From Patiria pectinifera (Eukaryota; Echinodermata; Asteroidea; Valvatida; Asterinidae): a stretch of DNA of 64,000 bases. The notes beneath the pieces were generated by a model. That model searched no databases and was not told where the DNA came from. It saw only the letters and a list, made by a program, of their open reading frames with translations. The position numbers were made by a program, and so were the translations under genes. Of the stretch, positions 1 to 12,389 are shown in pieces; position 1 is the stretch's first letter; each line of letters begins with the position of its first letter. Location of the stretch: assembly GCA_029964075.1 (NCBI GenBank), contig CM057149.1:2118465-2182464 (forward strand), given 5' to 3'.

Positions 1-686
1 CATTGTATGGCCATGCATACAGCTTACATTATGAGTCATCATAAGGATGTAGGTAGAGTATCAATTTAGCCGTGCATTGATGCTGTTATTATTCGCATAC
101 TACATGTACATGTATGTATGCAACCTCCGCGCTGTATCTCGAGCCATCATCACAGCCCAATATTTGTCCTCTTGATTTGCCCCGGGCAGGTTTGTGCAGT
201 TCTGTTTCTTCTGGCTCAACTGGGGGATGTCAATTTGTCACTAATCGGTTGCTCCCGTTTCACACTGGCCGCACAATTTGGCATTTATTAGCAAATAGGT
301 TATTGCCAGTAGTGTGTCATCAAGGATGTTAACTATATGGGCAAGCGGGTTTAACAAGCTGAGTGTACATATTAAGATGCTGTGGCACACTCTATGCATT
401 TATATTATCCTCAATACCCCCTGGGGAATAATGAAAGAAGTAGAATTATGCTAGGTTAAATTCAATTAATAAACTGAAATAAGTTACATGTTTGATGAAG
501 CAAAACAAAAGGAAATGAATAATTCAAAGTTAATATTTGAGCAAAACCTGCAGACTTACATGTAGTGCAGTTTTTAAGACTTAAAATAATGGGACTACAT
601 GATAACCCTGTAAGGACATCACAATGATCACATGTGTTTTTTTCTTTTACGTCATTGCAAATATCACAAACTTTTGCATTTTTGTT

Positions 687-736
687 GAAACCTCACAGAT
701 ATTTGCGATGTTTATCACAAATATCTGTGACGTTTC
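687..736. repeat. 50-nt hairpin
   Basis: Two arms of 21 nt (GAAACCTCACAGATATTTGCG and its near-perfect reverse complement) flank an 8-nt loop, with two mismatches. It is shorter than a typical animal pre-miRNA, so a remnant of a small foldback element is as likely as an RNA gene. Confidence 0.5.
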
Positions 737-1737
737 AATGAAAGCGTCATCTTAAAGAGATTTGTGATAAGGAGCAAAAACAATTATTTTTGAAGAATGT
801 CTGCTGTGTGCCATATAAATGTATACTTAAATGACCATATTTGTATTGACACGCAGTTCAGGTAATGGTTTATCTGTAGCATATACAACAGATACTTTTA
901 CATTCTTTCTCATGTATGCCCGGGTATTAGCAACCAACCTTGACACAAAGTCCTGTACTACAATGTAGATGTAATGTTTTCTGTACAGCGTTTAAAAGAT
1001 GTGACTTGTGACATTTGGCCAAGATTTGTCATCAATGGATACAAATTACAATTACAAAATTGAATGAAATGAAATACATTGAATAAAAAGCAGAAACAAA
1101 TGATTGTGTGTACATTGTGAATTTTCTTTGGTTGTTTGCTTTGATGAGCATATACATGTACATACTGTAGCTGTGTTAAATTATGGAAGCCAGGCGTTGA
1201 GAGAGATGAGTGCCTTGTTGCTGGCCTCTGATCATGTGCTGTGTAGGGAGCTTGCAGTATAGGCTCTACGCTACAGGATAGATGAAAATATATGTAGTCT
1301 GGTTCCCCCCCCCTATCAGTATGTAGAGATCAAGGACAATCATATTGCAGGGTAGATCTCCCTGTGCTGAAAAGCAACCCTAAAATAAAATAAAAAATTT
1401 CAGAAGGTTGCAGATACCCAAAATAATAGGAGTTGTGTTTTTGTGAAAGTAAAATTTAAAATGTAGATGTACATGTATACACGTACATTGAAAGGCAGCG
1501 TATACCATGTACACTTAAAATCCATCTTTTATACACTGTTAGTCACAGGGCTTTGGATATTATTTCCCCGAACCGTGTTGAAATCATCACACGTCCACCG
1601 TAACACAGGTAGACAAGGCGTACCATTCACCCTTACTATGCTGTGTACTTGGATCAGCTGTAGATCTGACATATTTCTACCTGAATAGAACCTCTCATCG
1701 GTGGTCCTAACTAGGGCTGGATTTTATTCCTGTAGAG

Positions 1738-1822
1738 TGCCGGACCCGTGTAGAAGCCGTGTTGGATTCTTGCTAGTGTGAAAAGGGTTCCCCGAATCTC
1801 GGTGTTGGACTGGGTCCGACAT
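1738..1822. repeat. Short GC-rich inverted element
   Basis: TGCCGGACCC near 1738 faces GGGTCCGACA near 1812 in inverted orientation around a CpG-bearing centre. The surrounding DNA is CpG-poor. Only about ten bases pair at the ends, so this is a weak call for a small MITE. Confidence 0.3.
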
Positions 1823-3939
1823 GAAGTTTTCAGATTTATAATATCAAAGGCCTTTACACATTTTGCCCTACTGCATTTACATGTAGCTTACCATAGATCC
1901 ATTAGCAAACCAATTGTCGTACTGTTGACTGAAAACATTAGATGGCCATGATCCGAATTTCAAAGAAATGCAGAGTATAGACTCAGGAGACCTTGTTATT
2001 ATTTGCTACATGTACATGTATATACCGGTACACATGTACATGTATGCATAGCCTTCATTAGAAGAATAACCCAGCCCTTTCATTGTGCAGTACAGCAGTA
2101 CCAAGCTTCCAGGCCCAAGACTAAAATGCCAGCTCCGGAAATTTATACAAGAGACTTGCTTATTGTAGCAAATATAAACGTGTTTGGTCAGCATTAATAG
2201 AATGTTGGGGAAACAAATTATAGCCAAATACCGCTAGACTTGAATCATACCATGTACACATGTATGTATGGTCCTTTTTCTCACAAAATTGGGTCGGCCA
2301 CTTATCGTTTCATGCCTTACCAAAGGCAGCAATCGAAAAAGCTTTTTAATTTGATTTTTGTTCCATCTCGGTATTCTGGACAAGCAGGGAAGAAATTGCA
2401 TTATGTTGGATGAGTCATGTTATTGTTTAATGGCAGTGGTCTTTTTTCTGGTTACAGATGAAAAGTGACAGAGTACATAAATGTATGATGCACATGTAGT
2501 ACATGTACCTACTATGTTTATTATCTCCTGATGCAGAGCATCTACATGTAAACTCACATAATGTTATGTCCATTGCTTCTCAGCTACCATGGCTACTAGT
2601 ACATGTACCAGTATACTGCTGCCTTGTGGCACAGTGTTTATTTATACTGTCAATCTGAGATGATTTAAGATGAATTGATGCTTGGAAAGAGAACTATGGG
2701 TAAACTGGGGTAAAAACGCCCGATTTTTAGGTTTTTGTTAAATATCTCAGTACTACTTGGAGACACCAGGAAATAAATGTGTGGTTTTATGCAATACATG
2801 TCTCCTCTATCAGGTGCAAATATAAAATCATGGTCATTATATTGAAAATTTTCCCCTTTTCGAGAGGAGTGTGCAGGTTTGCTTACCGGGCCTCGTAAAA
2901 AAACCGCCACCACATTTAAAAAATTGCTATACCACAGGTTTCCCTGTAGTATAGTCATATTTTTGTAATTAATTTAATATGGAGGGATACTTCATCAAAT
3001 ACAAATAACTTTTCAAACACAACTGGTTAATTATTACTACAAACTTGATCATTTGAAAAAGGTATTTTTATGTGGAAGGAAGTGGAACATTAGCTAATAA
3101 ACTGGTAGGTTTAATGATAAGACCTGCCAATATTGAAAAATCTATTTCAATCTTGTTTAGCCAAATCATACATGTAGTTCCATGTTATTAGGCATTTTAA
3201 CTACGGTACTAAGATACGCACATTTCTGTGACAACAAGACATACATTTGTATTTCTTAGAGAAAAGAAATGCGTTCATGAAGAAACTTCTACTCTGTAAC
3301 CACAAGAAGCCAGTCATAAAGACATACATGTACAATTTGAAATCTGTGAGCAATACATCATGAATGAAACACGACCAAAAGAACTATCTCTAGTCTTCAA
3401 GATAATCTACACACCACACATCAAAACCCAGCAGCTAACAAAAGTATTGCTGAAAGACTGGCATTTAATTGAACACCTGAAATTACATGTATGCAATCTG
3501 TTTCCAGCGAACCAATTCCTGCCTATAAAAGGCCAAAATCTTAAAGGTGTACTTGTCAAATCAAGGTTTATCAATAACCGGGAATTGAACTCATTACAAG
3601 GTTCACACAAAATGTTATTAGATGCACTTACATGTATGTGTATCTGCTAATTAGCCGAATATAAAATACTGGATATGGCTTATTACTGATGAAGCTCTGC
3701 TATTATAGCATAAGAGTAGAAACCGGTCCAGTTGGGTCTTAGAGCCATTTCTAGTCATTTTTACTTATTAAAAGTACACTCAAACCACCATAAAGGTGTT
3801 ATTTTTTTTTTCTTGAGAAAATGCCATGAGCTCATGATTTAATAAATGCTAGTCTTAGTATCACCGGAGCCTGGACTCCTATCTGACGTCTGATATATAT
3901 CAAAGCATGCAGATTTATCAATGCTATCTCGCTCCTCAG

Positions 3940-4021
3940 CCAATCGGAGTCGACTTTACTAAATCGTGACGTCATTTCATTCTCAAATCAGGACTTCAAC
4001 TGTGATTGGTCAATTTGAATC
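3940..4021. promoter_or_regulatory. CCAAT / CRE / inverted CCAAT cluster
   Basis: CCAATCGG at 3940-3947, the full palindromic CRE TGACGTCA at 3967-3974 and ATTGG at 4015-4019 lie within 80 bp. In animals these words are bound by NF-Y and by CREB/ATF proteins. The cluster lies inside the 2.5-kb element, in a locally CpG-rich patch. Whether it drives any transcript cannot be told from sequence; no exon with a donor site was recognised downstream. Confidence 0.35.
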
Positions 4022-4320
4022 CAGTGTTTTGCAATATAACAACAGCCAGTAACATGGTAATAGAGTGCGTGACGCATGCTTTTTAATCCATTGTCTATGA
4101 CGCCCAACGGTGAATGACCGAAGACCCGATATAGAAAGCGCCCGCTGATTGATCCGAATCTAGGAGGTCAAGAGGCGGGGTCTTGCCTAAAAATTAATCA
4201 GCGAATCTGCTCACATATCATAGACACACGGCATTCGCCACTAAACAAATGCCAGATTCCTTGCCACTTCAAGACGGCAGTGATACGGCTAAGGTCTCCC
4301 CACTTCACGCAATACACTGT

Positions 4321-4616
4321 CAGGGTCGGATCTAGGAGTTTTTCATCAGCAAAAAATCTGAAAATTTACACAGACACTTTGCCTCCGTAAAATCAAGGAC
4401 TGGTGGGGGGAAGGGGGGGGGGGGCTGTTCAAATTCGACGATTATTAACAGAATGATGTACCGTATTTCGAACAGGTGGACATTATACCAGTATCTTTTT
4501 GTTTGGGTGTCACAGCAGGGGGGGACGGAGGGGGTGGTTTCGACTTACTTTTTAGGAATTTGTATGATATTCTTTTTTTTTTGACAGAGCTGGGCCACCC
4601 TCTGGATCCGCGCCTG
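4321..4616. mobile_element. hAT-like MITE with 5-bp target duplication
   Basis: The element starts CAGGGTCGGATCTAGGAG and ends in CTCTGGATCCGCGCCTG, imperfect terminal inverted repeats of about 17 bp. ACTGT is repeated exactly on both sides (4316-4320 and 4617-4621). CAG-type ends with a 5-bp duplication fit the hAT5 kind better than classical 8-bp hAT. There is no coding capacity; the inside has G-runs. Confidence 0.7.
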
Positions 4617-5179
4617 ACTGTTTAATATTTATGTCGTGGGACTCTTATAGCTTATACTTACTCATACAACAAACATAATGCTGTAGAAAGTTCTAACAGT
4701 GAGGTTTTTGAAGAAAAATGAGGCTGCAACAGAGTTTGATATCAAATGGGGCGTTTTTTACCCGCCCCCCCCTGATTGCGGGGTAAAAACGCCACTCAAA
4801 AACATTATTAAGCAAATATTAAAATAGATTTTAATATTGTAATCATTTATAATTATGTTATTAACCCTTCTTAATATATATCAACTAAAGAATAATAAAA
4901 ATATAAGACACTTTTTTTTATAAAATAACTTTAAGTGATATAGGCTAAACCTTCGACGGCCATTTTTTAAAACTTTTTTTAAAATATTTTTTTCAACAGC
5001 ACCTACGTACCCTTCAAATATGTTAATGAATTTAATTCTTTTTATTATTAGTTTTTATCTACATTGTACTTATTAAAAATATATTCCATTGAACAATTCA
5101 TCTTGTCATTTTTTACTAGCAGTGAAAACAAGTCAAGTGGGCGTTTTTACCCCATGGGCGTTTTTACCCCAGTTTACCC

Positions 5180-5651
5180 TACATGTGCATCTACATGTTA
5201 GAGTGGTAGTCACAATTTCTTTTAGAGTGTTATTTTTATAAGGAGTAATAGGCAGGTTTCTTTGAGGCGGTAGAGGGATTCATGGTTTACATTACATGTA
5301 AAGTAATGGTATTAGGCAAGATAACAGCAAACAATTAACAAAATAATCAGGTTTCCAAATGATGAAAAAGTGAGGACAGGCCAGCACTGGGTCTGTTGAT
5401 TAAGGTTTGAATTTTTTTTTGTCTTGTTCTTCAATCACAATAAATGATGCGTTTGTGTTCATATGTGTGCATGCATGGAGGCATCATTAGAAATAATGGT
5501 TAATCTGTAAACAGTGTCTTTCAATTAAAGATGCATAGTTTATGCGTTATAATAGAAGATGAATACACATGTACATGTAGATGATACCTGATGGAACTTA
5601 CCAGTGACCAGGCAGTGGAAGTCCATTCATAATATGTAAGCCAGAGGTTCA
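5180..5651. other. Nothing recognised
   Basis: AT-rich DNA with no exon, inverted repeat or repeat copy that I could identify. Confidence 0.5.
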
Positions 5652-6160
5652 AGGGAAGGTACAACATTTGCAAACATCAAAAAAACAAAATGATCAAATT
5701 ATCATGAAATATCTTACTGGATTGTTAGGGAATGACAGTCTAAAGCATCCTGTAAAATCGTGACTCCTGGTGTGCTGACATTTTCAAGAAAGCTTGTGTT
5801 TTTCCAACGCTGGTCAGCCGACCAGCGTTGGAGAAAACTGGCTTTTTTAAAAAACTGCTCCTACTTTTCATGTTTAGTTATTCCGCATTTCCTTTGCAAT
5901 GATGACACAATTGTGAATGGGTTCAAGCCTGCTAGACTGATTCTCTGACCTTACAATTCCCAAAAGTCTATAAATTCTTCTGTTTCACCTTAAGTGGGTC
6001 AGGGAACCAGACTACAAGAGCATGGTTGGTTTTCTTGGATTTTCCAACATCTCTGAGCCCAAAACGTGAAGCAAGTCAATTTAACAATATTTGCTATAAC
6101 ATACTAATCCTCGAAATCTATTTATTTCTGAAAATTGCAGCAAAAGCAAATGTTGTACAC
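5652..6160 (+). mobile_element. TTAA-type MITE family A, copy 1 (right end lost)
   Basis: AGGGAAGGTACAACATTTGC at the left matches the other family-A copies. The core has the GGTCGGCCGACC palindrome type (here TGGTCAGCCGACCA near 5812). The right end stops near 6160, just short of the family terminus, where the TCCTCAATCC tandem repeat begins. The expected TTAA on the left is mutated to TTCA. Confidence 0.75.
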
Positions 6161-6167
6161 AACTATC

Positions 6168-6540
6168 CTCAATCCTCCAAAATCCTCCAAAATTTTTCAG
6201 CTCCGCCTAAATTTTTCAAAATTGTCAGACAGTCCTGCCTCAAAATACATTCATCCTCAATCCTCCAAAATCCTCCTCATCCCAAAACTTTGCACTCGTG
6301 TTTAAATGAAGGATAACCAACGCCAAATCCTTCAAAATCATCAGACAGTCCTGCCTCAAAATGCATTCATCCTCAATCCTCCAAAATCCTCTTGTAATTT
6401 ATTCACCATTCATCCTCAATCCTCCAAAATCCTCATGTGCTTCAATCACCATTCATCCTCAATCCTCCAGAATCCTCATTTGATTCAATCACCATTCATC
6501 CTCAATCCTCTAGAATCCTCCAAAACCGCCAGGAGGAGTG
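6168..6540 (+). repeat. TCCTCAATCC repeat with 43-bp tandem units
   Basis: The words TCCTCAATCCTCCAAAATCC recur throughout. From about 6368 the array becomes regular with three successive 43-bp units, each beginning TCATCCTCAATCCTCC and ending in an ATTCACCAT-like word, plus a partial fourth. Earlier units are longer and share a CAGACAGTCCTGCCTCAAAA segment. The same family recurs inverted at 45985-46285. Reading frames here are artefacts of the repeat. Confidence 0.85.
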
Positions 6541-7141
6541 AGGTGGGTTAGGGTTTAATACATACATGTACAATGTACCGTATATCATTTCATTTCATTA
6601 GCTAATTGCTTTTTATTGACATGTCATGTCAGTATTTGCTTTTATGGTAATGTGTACATATGTACATGAATTACATGTGCACTACAGTAGGGTGACCAGT
6701 AATGGAAGGTGCATCTGTAGATGGTGCCCACACTACCGGTACCTCTTTTCACACAATGCACATTATATTTTGTCTGGAGTTGTTAAAAATCATGATTGAA
6801 AAAATAAAATTGAAACCAATATTTTATTTGAACAAGATTTTTAAAAATAGCTTTTTTGATTTTGAGTTACAGGGTACTTGTACTATTTATGCAATTTGTA
6901 AATTGATACCATTTGTACCAATTTGTACCATTGAACGGCAAGTGCATCTACTGGTAGGATAATGACCAATGTCAAAATAGGTTTAAAATGGATGGCAAGA
7001 CTTACTGAATTGTTACATTAGTTAATAATTAATTAGGTGTTTCTTCTCTTGTAATAAACAGAAAAATCTAAACATTCAATTTATTTTAAACAACAACATT
7101 TGAACTGGAATATTTTTATCCTTCTTGTACGCCTCCTCCCC
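6541..7141. other. Nothing recognised
   Basis: AT-rich DNA without exon or repeat signals, apart from TACATGTA words near 6560. Confidence 0.5.
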
Positions 7142-7145
7142 TTAA

Positions 7146-7384
7146 AGGGAAGATACAACATTTGCAAACATCAAAAAGAATGATCAAATTACCACTGGAC
7201 TGTTAGGAAATGACAGTCTGAAGCATCCCGTACAATCATGGCTCCTGGTGAGCTGACATTTTTATGTAAAGTGGTATTTTTGTAACAATTTCCAATGCTG
7301 GTCGGCCGAAACTGCTCCTACTTTTTCATATTTAGTTATTCCGCATTTTCTTCGCAATTGATAACACAACTGTGAAGGGGTACA
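7146..7384 (+). mobile_element. TTAA-type MITE family A, copy 2 (left half only)
   Basis: TTAA at 7142-7145 is followed by AGGGAAGATACAACATTTGC and about 240 bp of family-A sequence, including a damaged central palindrome. Similarity stops near 7384, so the right half is missing. Confidence 0.75.
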
Positions 7385-7956
7385 TCGTGTAAAAAGACAC
7401 CATGTAAAAAGTATATTCATGCCATTAAGTGTTAGCCTTGGTGTCTTTGCATCTGGTGCAATGTGAAAAACCTCATGAACCCACCACAGTACCCATGCAT
7501 ATTTCAAATCTATACATTTCGGGCAGGCATCAACATGCGGGTGGATTGTGAACACTGACAAATTAGACAGAGTCAAGAGATCAATATCAGTCATGAAGTC
7601 TGCAAACTCAGTCTAGAATGTAATACTGCACATCAGAATCTGGAGTGAGTTTAGCAGGACTGTAGAAATTGATCATTCCTATTCCAGCTGTGATACTGAT
7701 GACACACCATGAGCTTTAACATGATTAAAGATACGCAGGCATTAAAAGACAGGTACATGTATCCATCATAGGAGCCAATATTCATGGCACTGATTACAGA
7801 TTAGCAGATGATTAATTGTGAACTATCCATAGTTCGCATGGGTGTGGTAGAAGGTGGGCATGTATTCTACATGTTTCAATGAACAGTGTTTTTTTTTAAA
7901 TTGCTCTATTTTTTCTAACAATACAAAAGTTAAGTTACTCACTTTTGAATGAGACA
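7385..7956. other. Nothing recognised
   Basis: A minus-strand frame of 110 codons overlaps the start of this stretch (7262-7594), but it runs through the MITE and has no supporting signal. No other feature is seen. Confidence 0.45.
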
Positions 7957-7960
7957 TTAA

Positions 7961-9453
7961 CCCTCCTGCTGTCTGAACAGCCACAGACAGTCAAAAAATC
8001 AATCCTCTTCCCCTGCCATGCCTTTTACACACGCTAGTCACCAACAGTCAGATCATATATTTGAAGCAAGCACTGTGACTGGCCAAATTCAGTCAACAGA
8101 CAAAAGCAGGCCAGTGGTAGGCACAGCTGGCTTATCAATCACCTACAGTCAAAGCACAGCTGTATCAAGTTACACAAAGAGTCACAACCTGTTAATCCTA
8201 CTACCGTAATTTTCGGAATATAAGCCGCGCGGCGTATAAGCCGCAGCACGCAAAAATCTGCAAATTAAGATTTGAAGTGCAGTGGTTTCAATTTTGTAGG
8301 GCCTCCAAATTTTAGTCAAAATGCTCTGAACCAGTTCCATTTACACTACGAAAGCTATAAAAAGGGCCACAAAAGTTATATCAAATCATTCACAGTTGAT
8401 ACTCTTACAATAATACAAACAAATATGGAAATTGATGATGAGAAATAAACACCGGGAATTACTGCCGGCTGCCCCGTCCGGTCCCCGGCCTCAAACGTTA
8501 GCGCATGGCCCAGCAGCTAGCGCCGGCAAATGATAACATTTTCCCCCAGCACTTGAGATATGTAACCCACCGTGTGTCGTCTGACTGGAGGCTACAAATG
8601 CTGCTTTGTGGCAACAGATGCTGATTTGTTTTGTCCTAAGAATAAACAGGTCCGTTTTTACAACAAAACTGATCAAATTGTTGTGATTACTAACGTCAAA
8701 ATTCAAGTTGCGATCGTAACTCTCTTCGAAAACTTAGTCAACACGATGCTGAAAATTTTATGGACGAATCCATTCATTTCGTAAGGGGTGATTTTTAGCC
8801 CCTGCTTTGAGTTTTACATCGTTTCTTGAATACATTTCAAGAAAAAAAATTATATTGTGATATTGAACAACTGATTATTGAATGGAGAAATATTTGGAAC
8901 TCCATAACAAGTATTAGTTATCTTTTCTTTCTGTTTTTAAACAGCAGAAATATTGGTAATTATTGTTCCCAAGAAAGTACACCCCCTTTATTACAACAAA
9001 TGGTGTGGTCCATGGGAAAGGCATGCAGCATGCATGCAACATACACTGCACTAGGATCATGTACGGCCGGTTGTCGATGTCGATGTCAAAGAGACAGCTT
9101 TCGCTAGCCGTACTTTTTACCGCTCGGTACCTTTTCGTTGGACATGTTTTCGGTTTGTTTATGACTTTCTTTATTGATGATTCATTTCAGCAACAGATCT
9201 TTCCTTATACCAGTACATTAAATATACATTTGAATATCATTTTTATTCTTCACGGCTCGGCGTATAAGCCGCCCTGTGTATAAGCCGCAGTAAACATTTT
9301 CATGGACAAATTCAACGTATAAGCCGCGGCTTATATTCCGAAAATTACGGTAAGTATGCAGGGAGCATTCAACTGCTAATACAGTCACTTGACTGATTTT
9401 GACTGAAAGGACAACCTTGCACAGAAGTATGTTTCTACGTTTGCATAGGAGGG
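7961..9453. mobile_element. piggyBac-like MITE, split by a nested element
   Basis: TTAA (7957-7960) is followed by CCCTCCTGCTGTCTG, and the far end reads CATAGGAGGG followed by TTAA (9454-9457). TTAA duplication with CCCT... termini is the piggyBac signature. Removing the nested element at 8204-9350 leaves about 345 bp, matching a second copy at 25931-26324 and a fragment at 48960-49050. No transposase frame is present. Confidence 0.8.
8204..9350. mobile_element. TA-flanked element with GTATAAGCCGC repeats
   Basis: CCGTAATTTTCGGAATATAA at the left is mirrored at the right end, and TA flanks both sides (8202-8203, 9351-9352), as in Tc1/mariner-type insertion. GTATAAGCCGC occurs near both ends several times (near 8235, 9265, 9281 and 9314). 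The 1147-bp element interrupts the piggyBac-like MITE, so it is the younger of the two. Frames inside are short, and none looks like a DDE transposase. Confidence 0.8.
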
Positions 9454-9457
9454 TTAA

Positions 9458-12028
9458 AAGAAAAAGTTGGCCTACACTTAGTTATGAAATAATTACTGAA
9501 CAAATTTCAAACTTGTTTGCGACCAACATAAATTAAATTATCTTGTGGTACACTGGTTCCTGCCCCTATTAGAATCAATAATGTAGGAACCAGGTTAATG
9601 TGTCACTGCAAAAGCTGTCCAAATTAAAAGCAGTTTTTTAAGAGGGTTGCAGATGCAAAATTATAAAAAAAAGTTGGTTTTTATGGGGGCAGGGTTAAAA
9701 TAAGACATACAATTTGAAAATTTGAAGGAGAAAAAAATAACAGCGATTTTGTTGAAGGTACACAGAACTATTAAAGATGGTGGATTGTACTTGTGGAGGT
9801 TTTGGTGCTTTACATTTGCTGGTCTCCATTCCCTAGTTTAGAGAAATGTGGTGTGGTTAAAGCTGTGAATGAAATAATGCCAGTTTTAGCCCTGCGGTGA
9901 GAATAACACAAATTGAAAACACAATGCACAAAGACTTGTCGCTGTCTGACTCACTTGAAATCTTTTGAAGCAAAAGATTTAAAATTGCATTGTACCCAAT
10001 CCCAGCAGGGAAATGAAACTTGGTTTCTGGCCTGGCATTGTTGCTCTTTATTTGGTATAGAATTTGTAAGAGGATGTGGTTATCAAGACACAGCAGGACT
10101 CAGTTAATACGGGTTTTTCCCCCTTGTTGTAAAGCATTTGCAAAATAAACCTTTGCCTTATTCTCCAACATTGGACACTCCTCAGGGGTCCTTATTAATA
10201 CAGTTGTAAGATAACTGTTTGATTGTAACCATCAAATTGTTTCATTATACTCTACAAGCTGCACACAAGTTAGTGGCCACAGCAATCTCTCTGTGCTTTC
10301 ATGACCATTGCAAATTGTATTCATTGTGGGTTGTTAATTCATAACACTTGTGCTTTTAACCATTAGCATGAAGTGGAGATTGTTAAGATTTTATCTGAAA
10401 ATATAAGGCTGCTTCCTGTCTGAAACCAGAAAGTCATGATATTCAGTTGCATCCATGACACAGCTACCATAGAAGCTCTTGTCTTGATTTATGACTGTCA
10501 TCATGTGTTGGGCCAGTAGTTTATTACATGCTCAATATCCTAGTAACCTGCCATCATGATTGTAATGCTAATCCTTTGACACACTCTGGGCAATCAGCGA
10601 GATGGCTCTACGTCATTGGCTGGCTGTGGGGGAACTTAAAGGACACATATAATCATGATTCTTTCTTTCATTTTTTTTTGACATTCACACAAATATGCAC
10701 ACGTCCAAAAGCCTTGAGACTTTATGATGTACCTTAATTCTTGTCATTTGCTTCATTTTCTTCTGGCTAGTAGTAGATTTAGTACTTGGATATTAAAAGT
10801 GCATGTCCACTTTTTTTTTAGAACAGCTGTGATATCAACTGCCGCAAAATATTGGTTCTCTTTTGGGGTAAACTGTTTGTCCTATCCCAGCTGTTGAAAA
10901 ATGGTAAATTTCATCTCTCTTCTTGAAATGTACAGTGCAATATGTAGCTTTGTGCAAATACAGGCACGTCTGTGCACTGATTTAAATTGGTTTTGTAAAA
11001 GTGTCAGTGATTTGTACTCATAGTACCGGTAGTTTACTCACCAAATAATTTAGTTATCAAAATGCTGTCAGAACCAAAGTATGAATGAAACGTAATAGCC
11101 TTGAGTTGCACATGAACGGTGTTCCTAAATGGCAGAATCTTCTGCTTATCTCTAATTTCTAAATCAACTGCTAATAATTTCCTGATATTCTTACATTTCA
11201 TTTGGTCAAGTTTCGGTACATATGTACACCGAGCTGAGTTATATTTAAACACAGGACAAATGCAAATGATTGCTTTTTCATTTTGACATTATTGTTTCAA
11301 CAATTATCTTTTTGCTAACTCCCTTTTATGTATTAAAATGTTTTCTTGTCATAGAATTATTTCTATTGACAATTTTGCAGTGCTTTTGCAAATGGCTAGG
11401 TACATTTACCGGTACCAGTATGTCAAAAAAGTGACATTCTCTCTGTCATGTATGCCCATCCTATACTCGTACAAATTGCAAACTAGATTTCTTCAATTCT
11501 GTTTTATGCACAGTTTCAAATTTTTGCCAATCCAATCTGTCATCCATCCTTATACATGCTTTCCTGTTGGTATGTAGAGCAATTACCTGTTTTTTCCTTT
11601 TCTACTGGCCTTTTGGAATGTGTAATCTTCTTGCACAATTTGACCACATCAATATCTTTCTAGCTTTCTGTAAGTTGGGTTTTCTGATGGCATAATCAGT
11701 TACAGTGCTGTGGCTATGACCACAGATTCTGCATAATGCTGGATTATGCAGCCCTCAGTGGTCAGCGTTGGAATTACATACAGCCTTGGCCTTAGCAGAC
11801 TGAAATTTATGAATGGAAACAGCAGGAGGAAAAACCACAGATCGCTCTTACCAATTGATACACAGTATCATACATGTACATGTACACATGTACGCTTCAT
11901 ACGTGTAATGTGTACGCGTATTTGTGGTTGAGGGGTGTATGGAAGGGAGGATGAAATGCATGTATGTTCTAGAATCAAAGTTCAGAAACACCTCATGAAT
12001 TAGAATGACACTTAACCATAATCACTTT
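9458..12028. other. Non-coding stretch, no gene seen
   Basis: I found no phased exons, inverted-repeat elements or long frames. A cluster of TACATGTA/ACATGTAC words lies near 11870-11895. Confidence 0.5.
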
Positions 12029-12389
12029 AGGGAAGATACATTGTACACCATTTGCAAACATCAAAAAACGAAACGGTCAAATTATCACGAAATACCTTGC
12101 TGGATTGTTAGGGAATGACAGTTTAAAGCATCCTGTAAAATTGGTTGGCTCCTGGTGTGCTGACATTTTCAAGAAAAACTGTAATTTTCCAACGTTGGTC
12201 GGCCGACCAGCGCTGGAGAAAACTGGCTTTTTTTTTCAAAAAGAGCTCCTACATGTACGTTTTCATATTTAGTTCGTCTGCATTTTATTTGCCATTGATT
12301 ACACTCCTGGGAAGAAGTACACGCCTGCTAGACTGATTTTCTGATCTTAAAATTCCCCAAAGTCTATAAATTGCTCTGTTTCATCTTAA

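Larger units (their letters stand above)
1..2697. other. Non-coding stretch, no gene seen
   Basis: I see no exon with paired splice sites and no reading frame over 100 codons. The stretch holds AT-rich single-copy-looking DNA, scattered TACATGTA words, a short hairpin near 0.7 kb and a small GC-rich inverted element near 1.75 kb, both listed separately. Confidence 0.6.
2698..5179. mobile_element. 2.5-kb inverted-repeat DNA element, superfamily unresolved
   Basis: GGGTAAACTGGGGTAAAAAC begins at 2698 and its exact inverted counterpart ends at 5179, giving terminal inverted repeats of about 24 bp (through ACGCCC). The word GGGGTAAAAACGCC recurs near 4780, and a second copy sits just inside the right end, so the ends carry repeated subterminal sites. 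No convincing target duplication is visible (TAT on the left, TAC on the right). No transposase frame is seen, so it is non-autonomous or decayed. It contains a nested hAT-like insert at 4321-4616 and a CpG-rich block with promoter-like words at 3.9-4.3 kb. Confidence 0.75.

Noticed and set aside
6026-6551. Two overlapping frames rich in Ser/Leu/Gln
   Set aside because: They are translations of the TCCTCAATCC tandem repeat.
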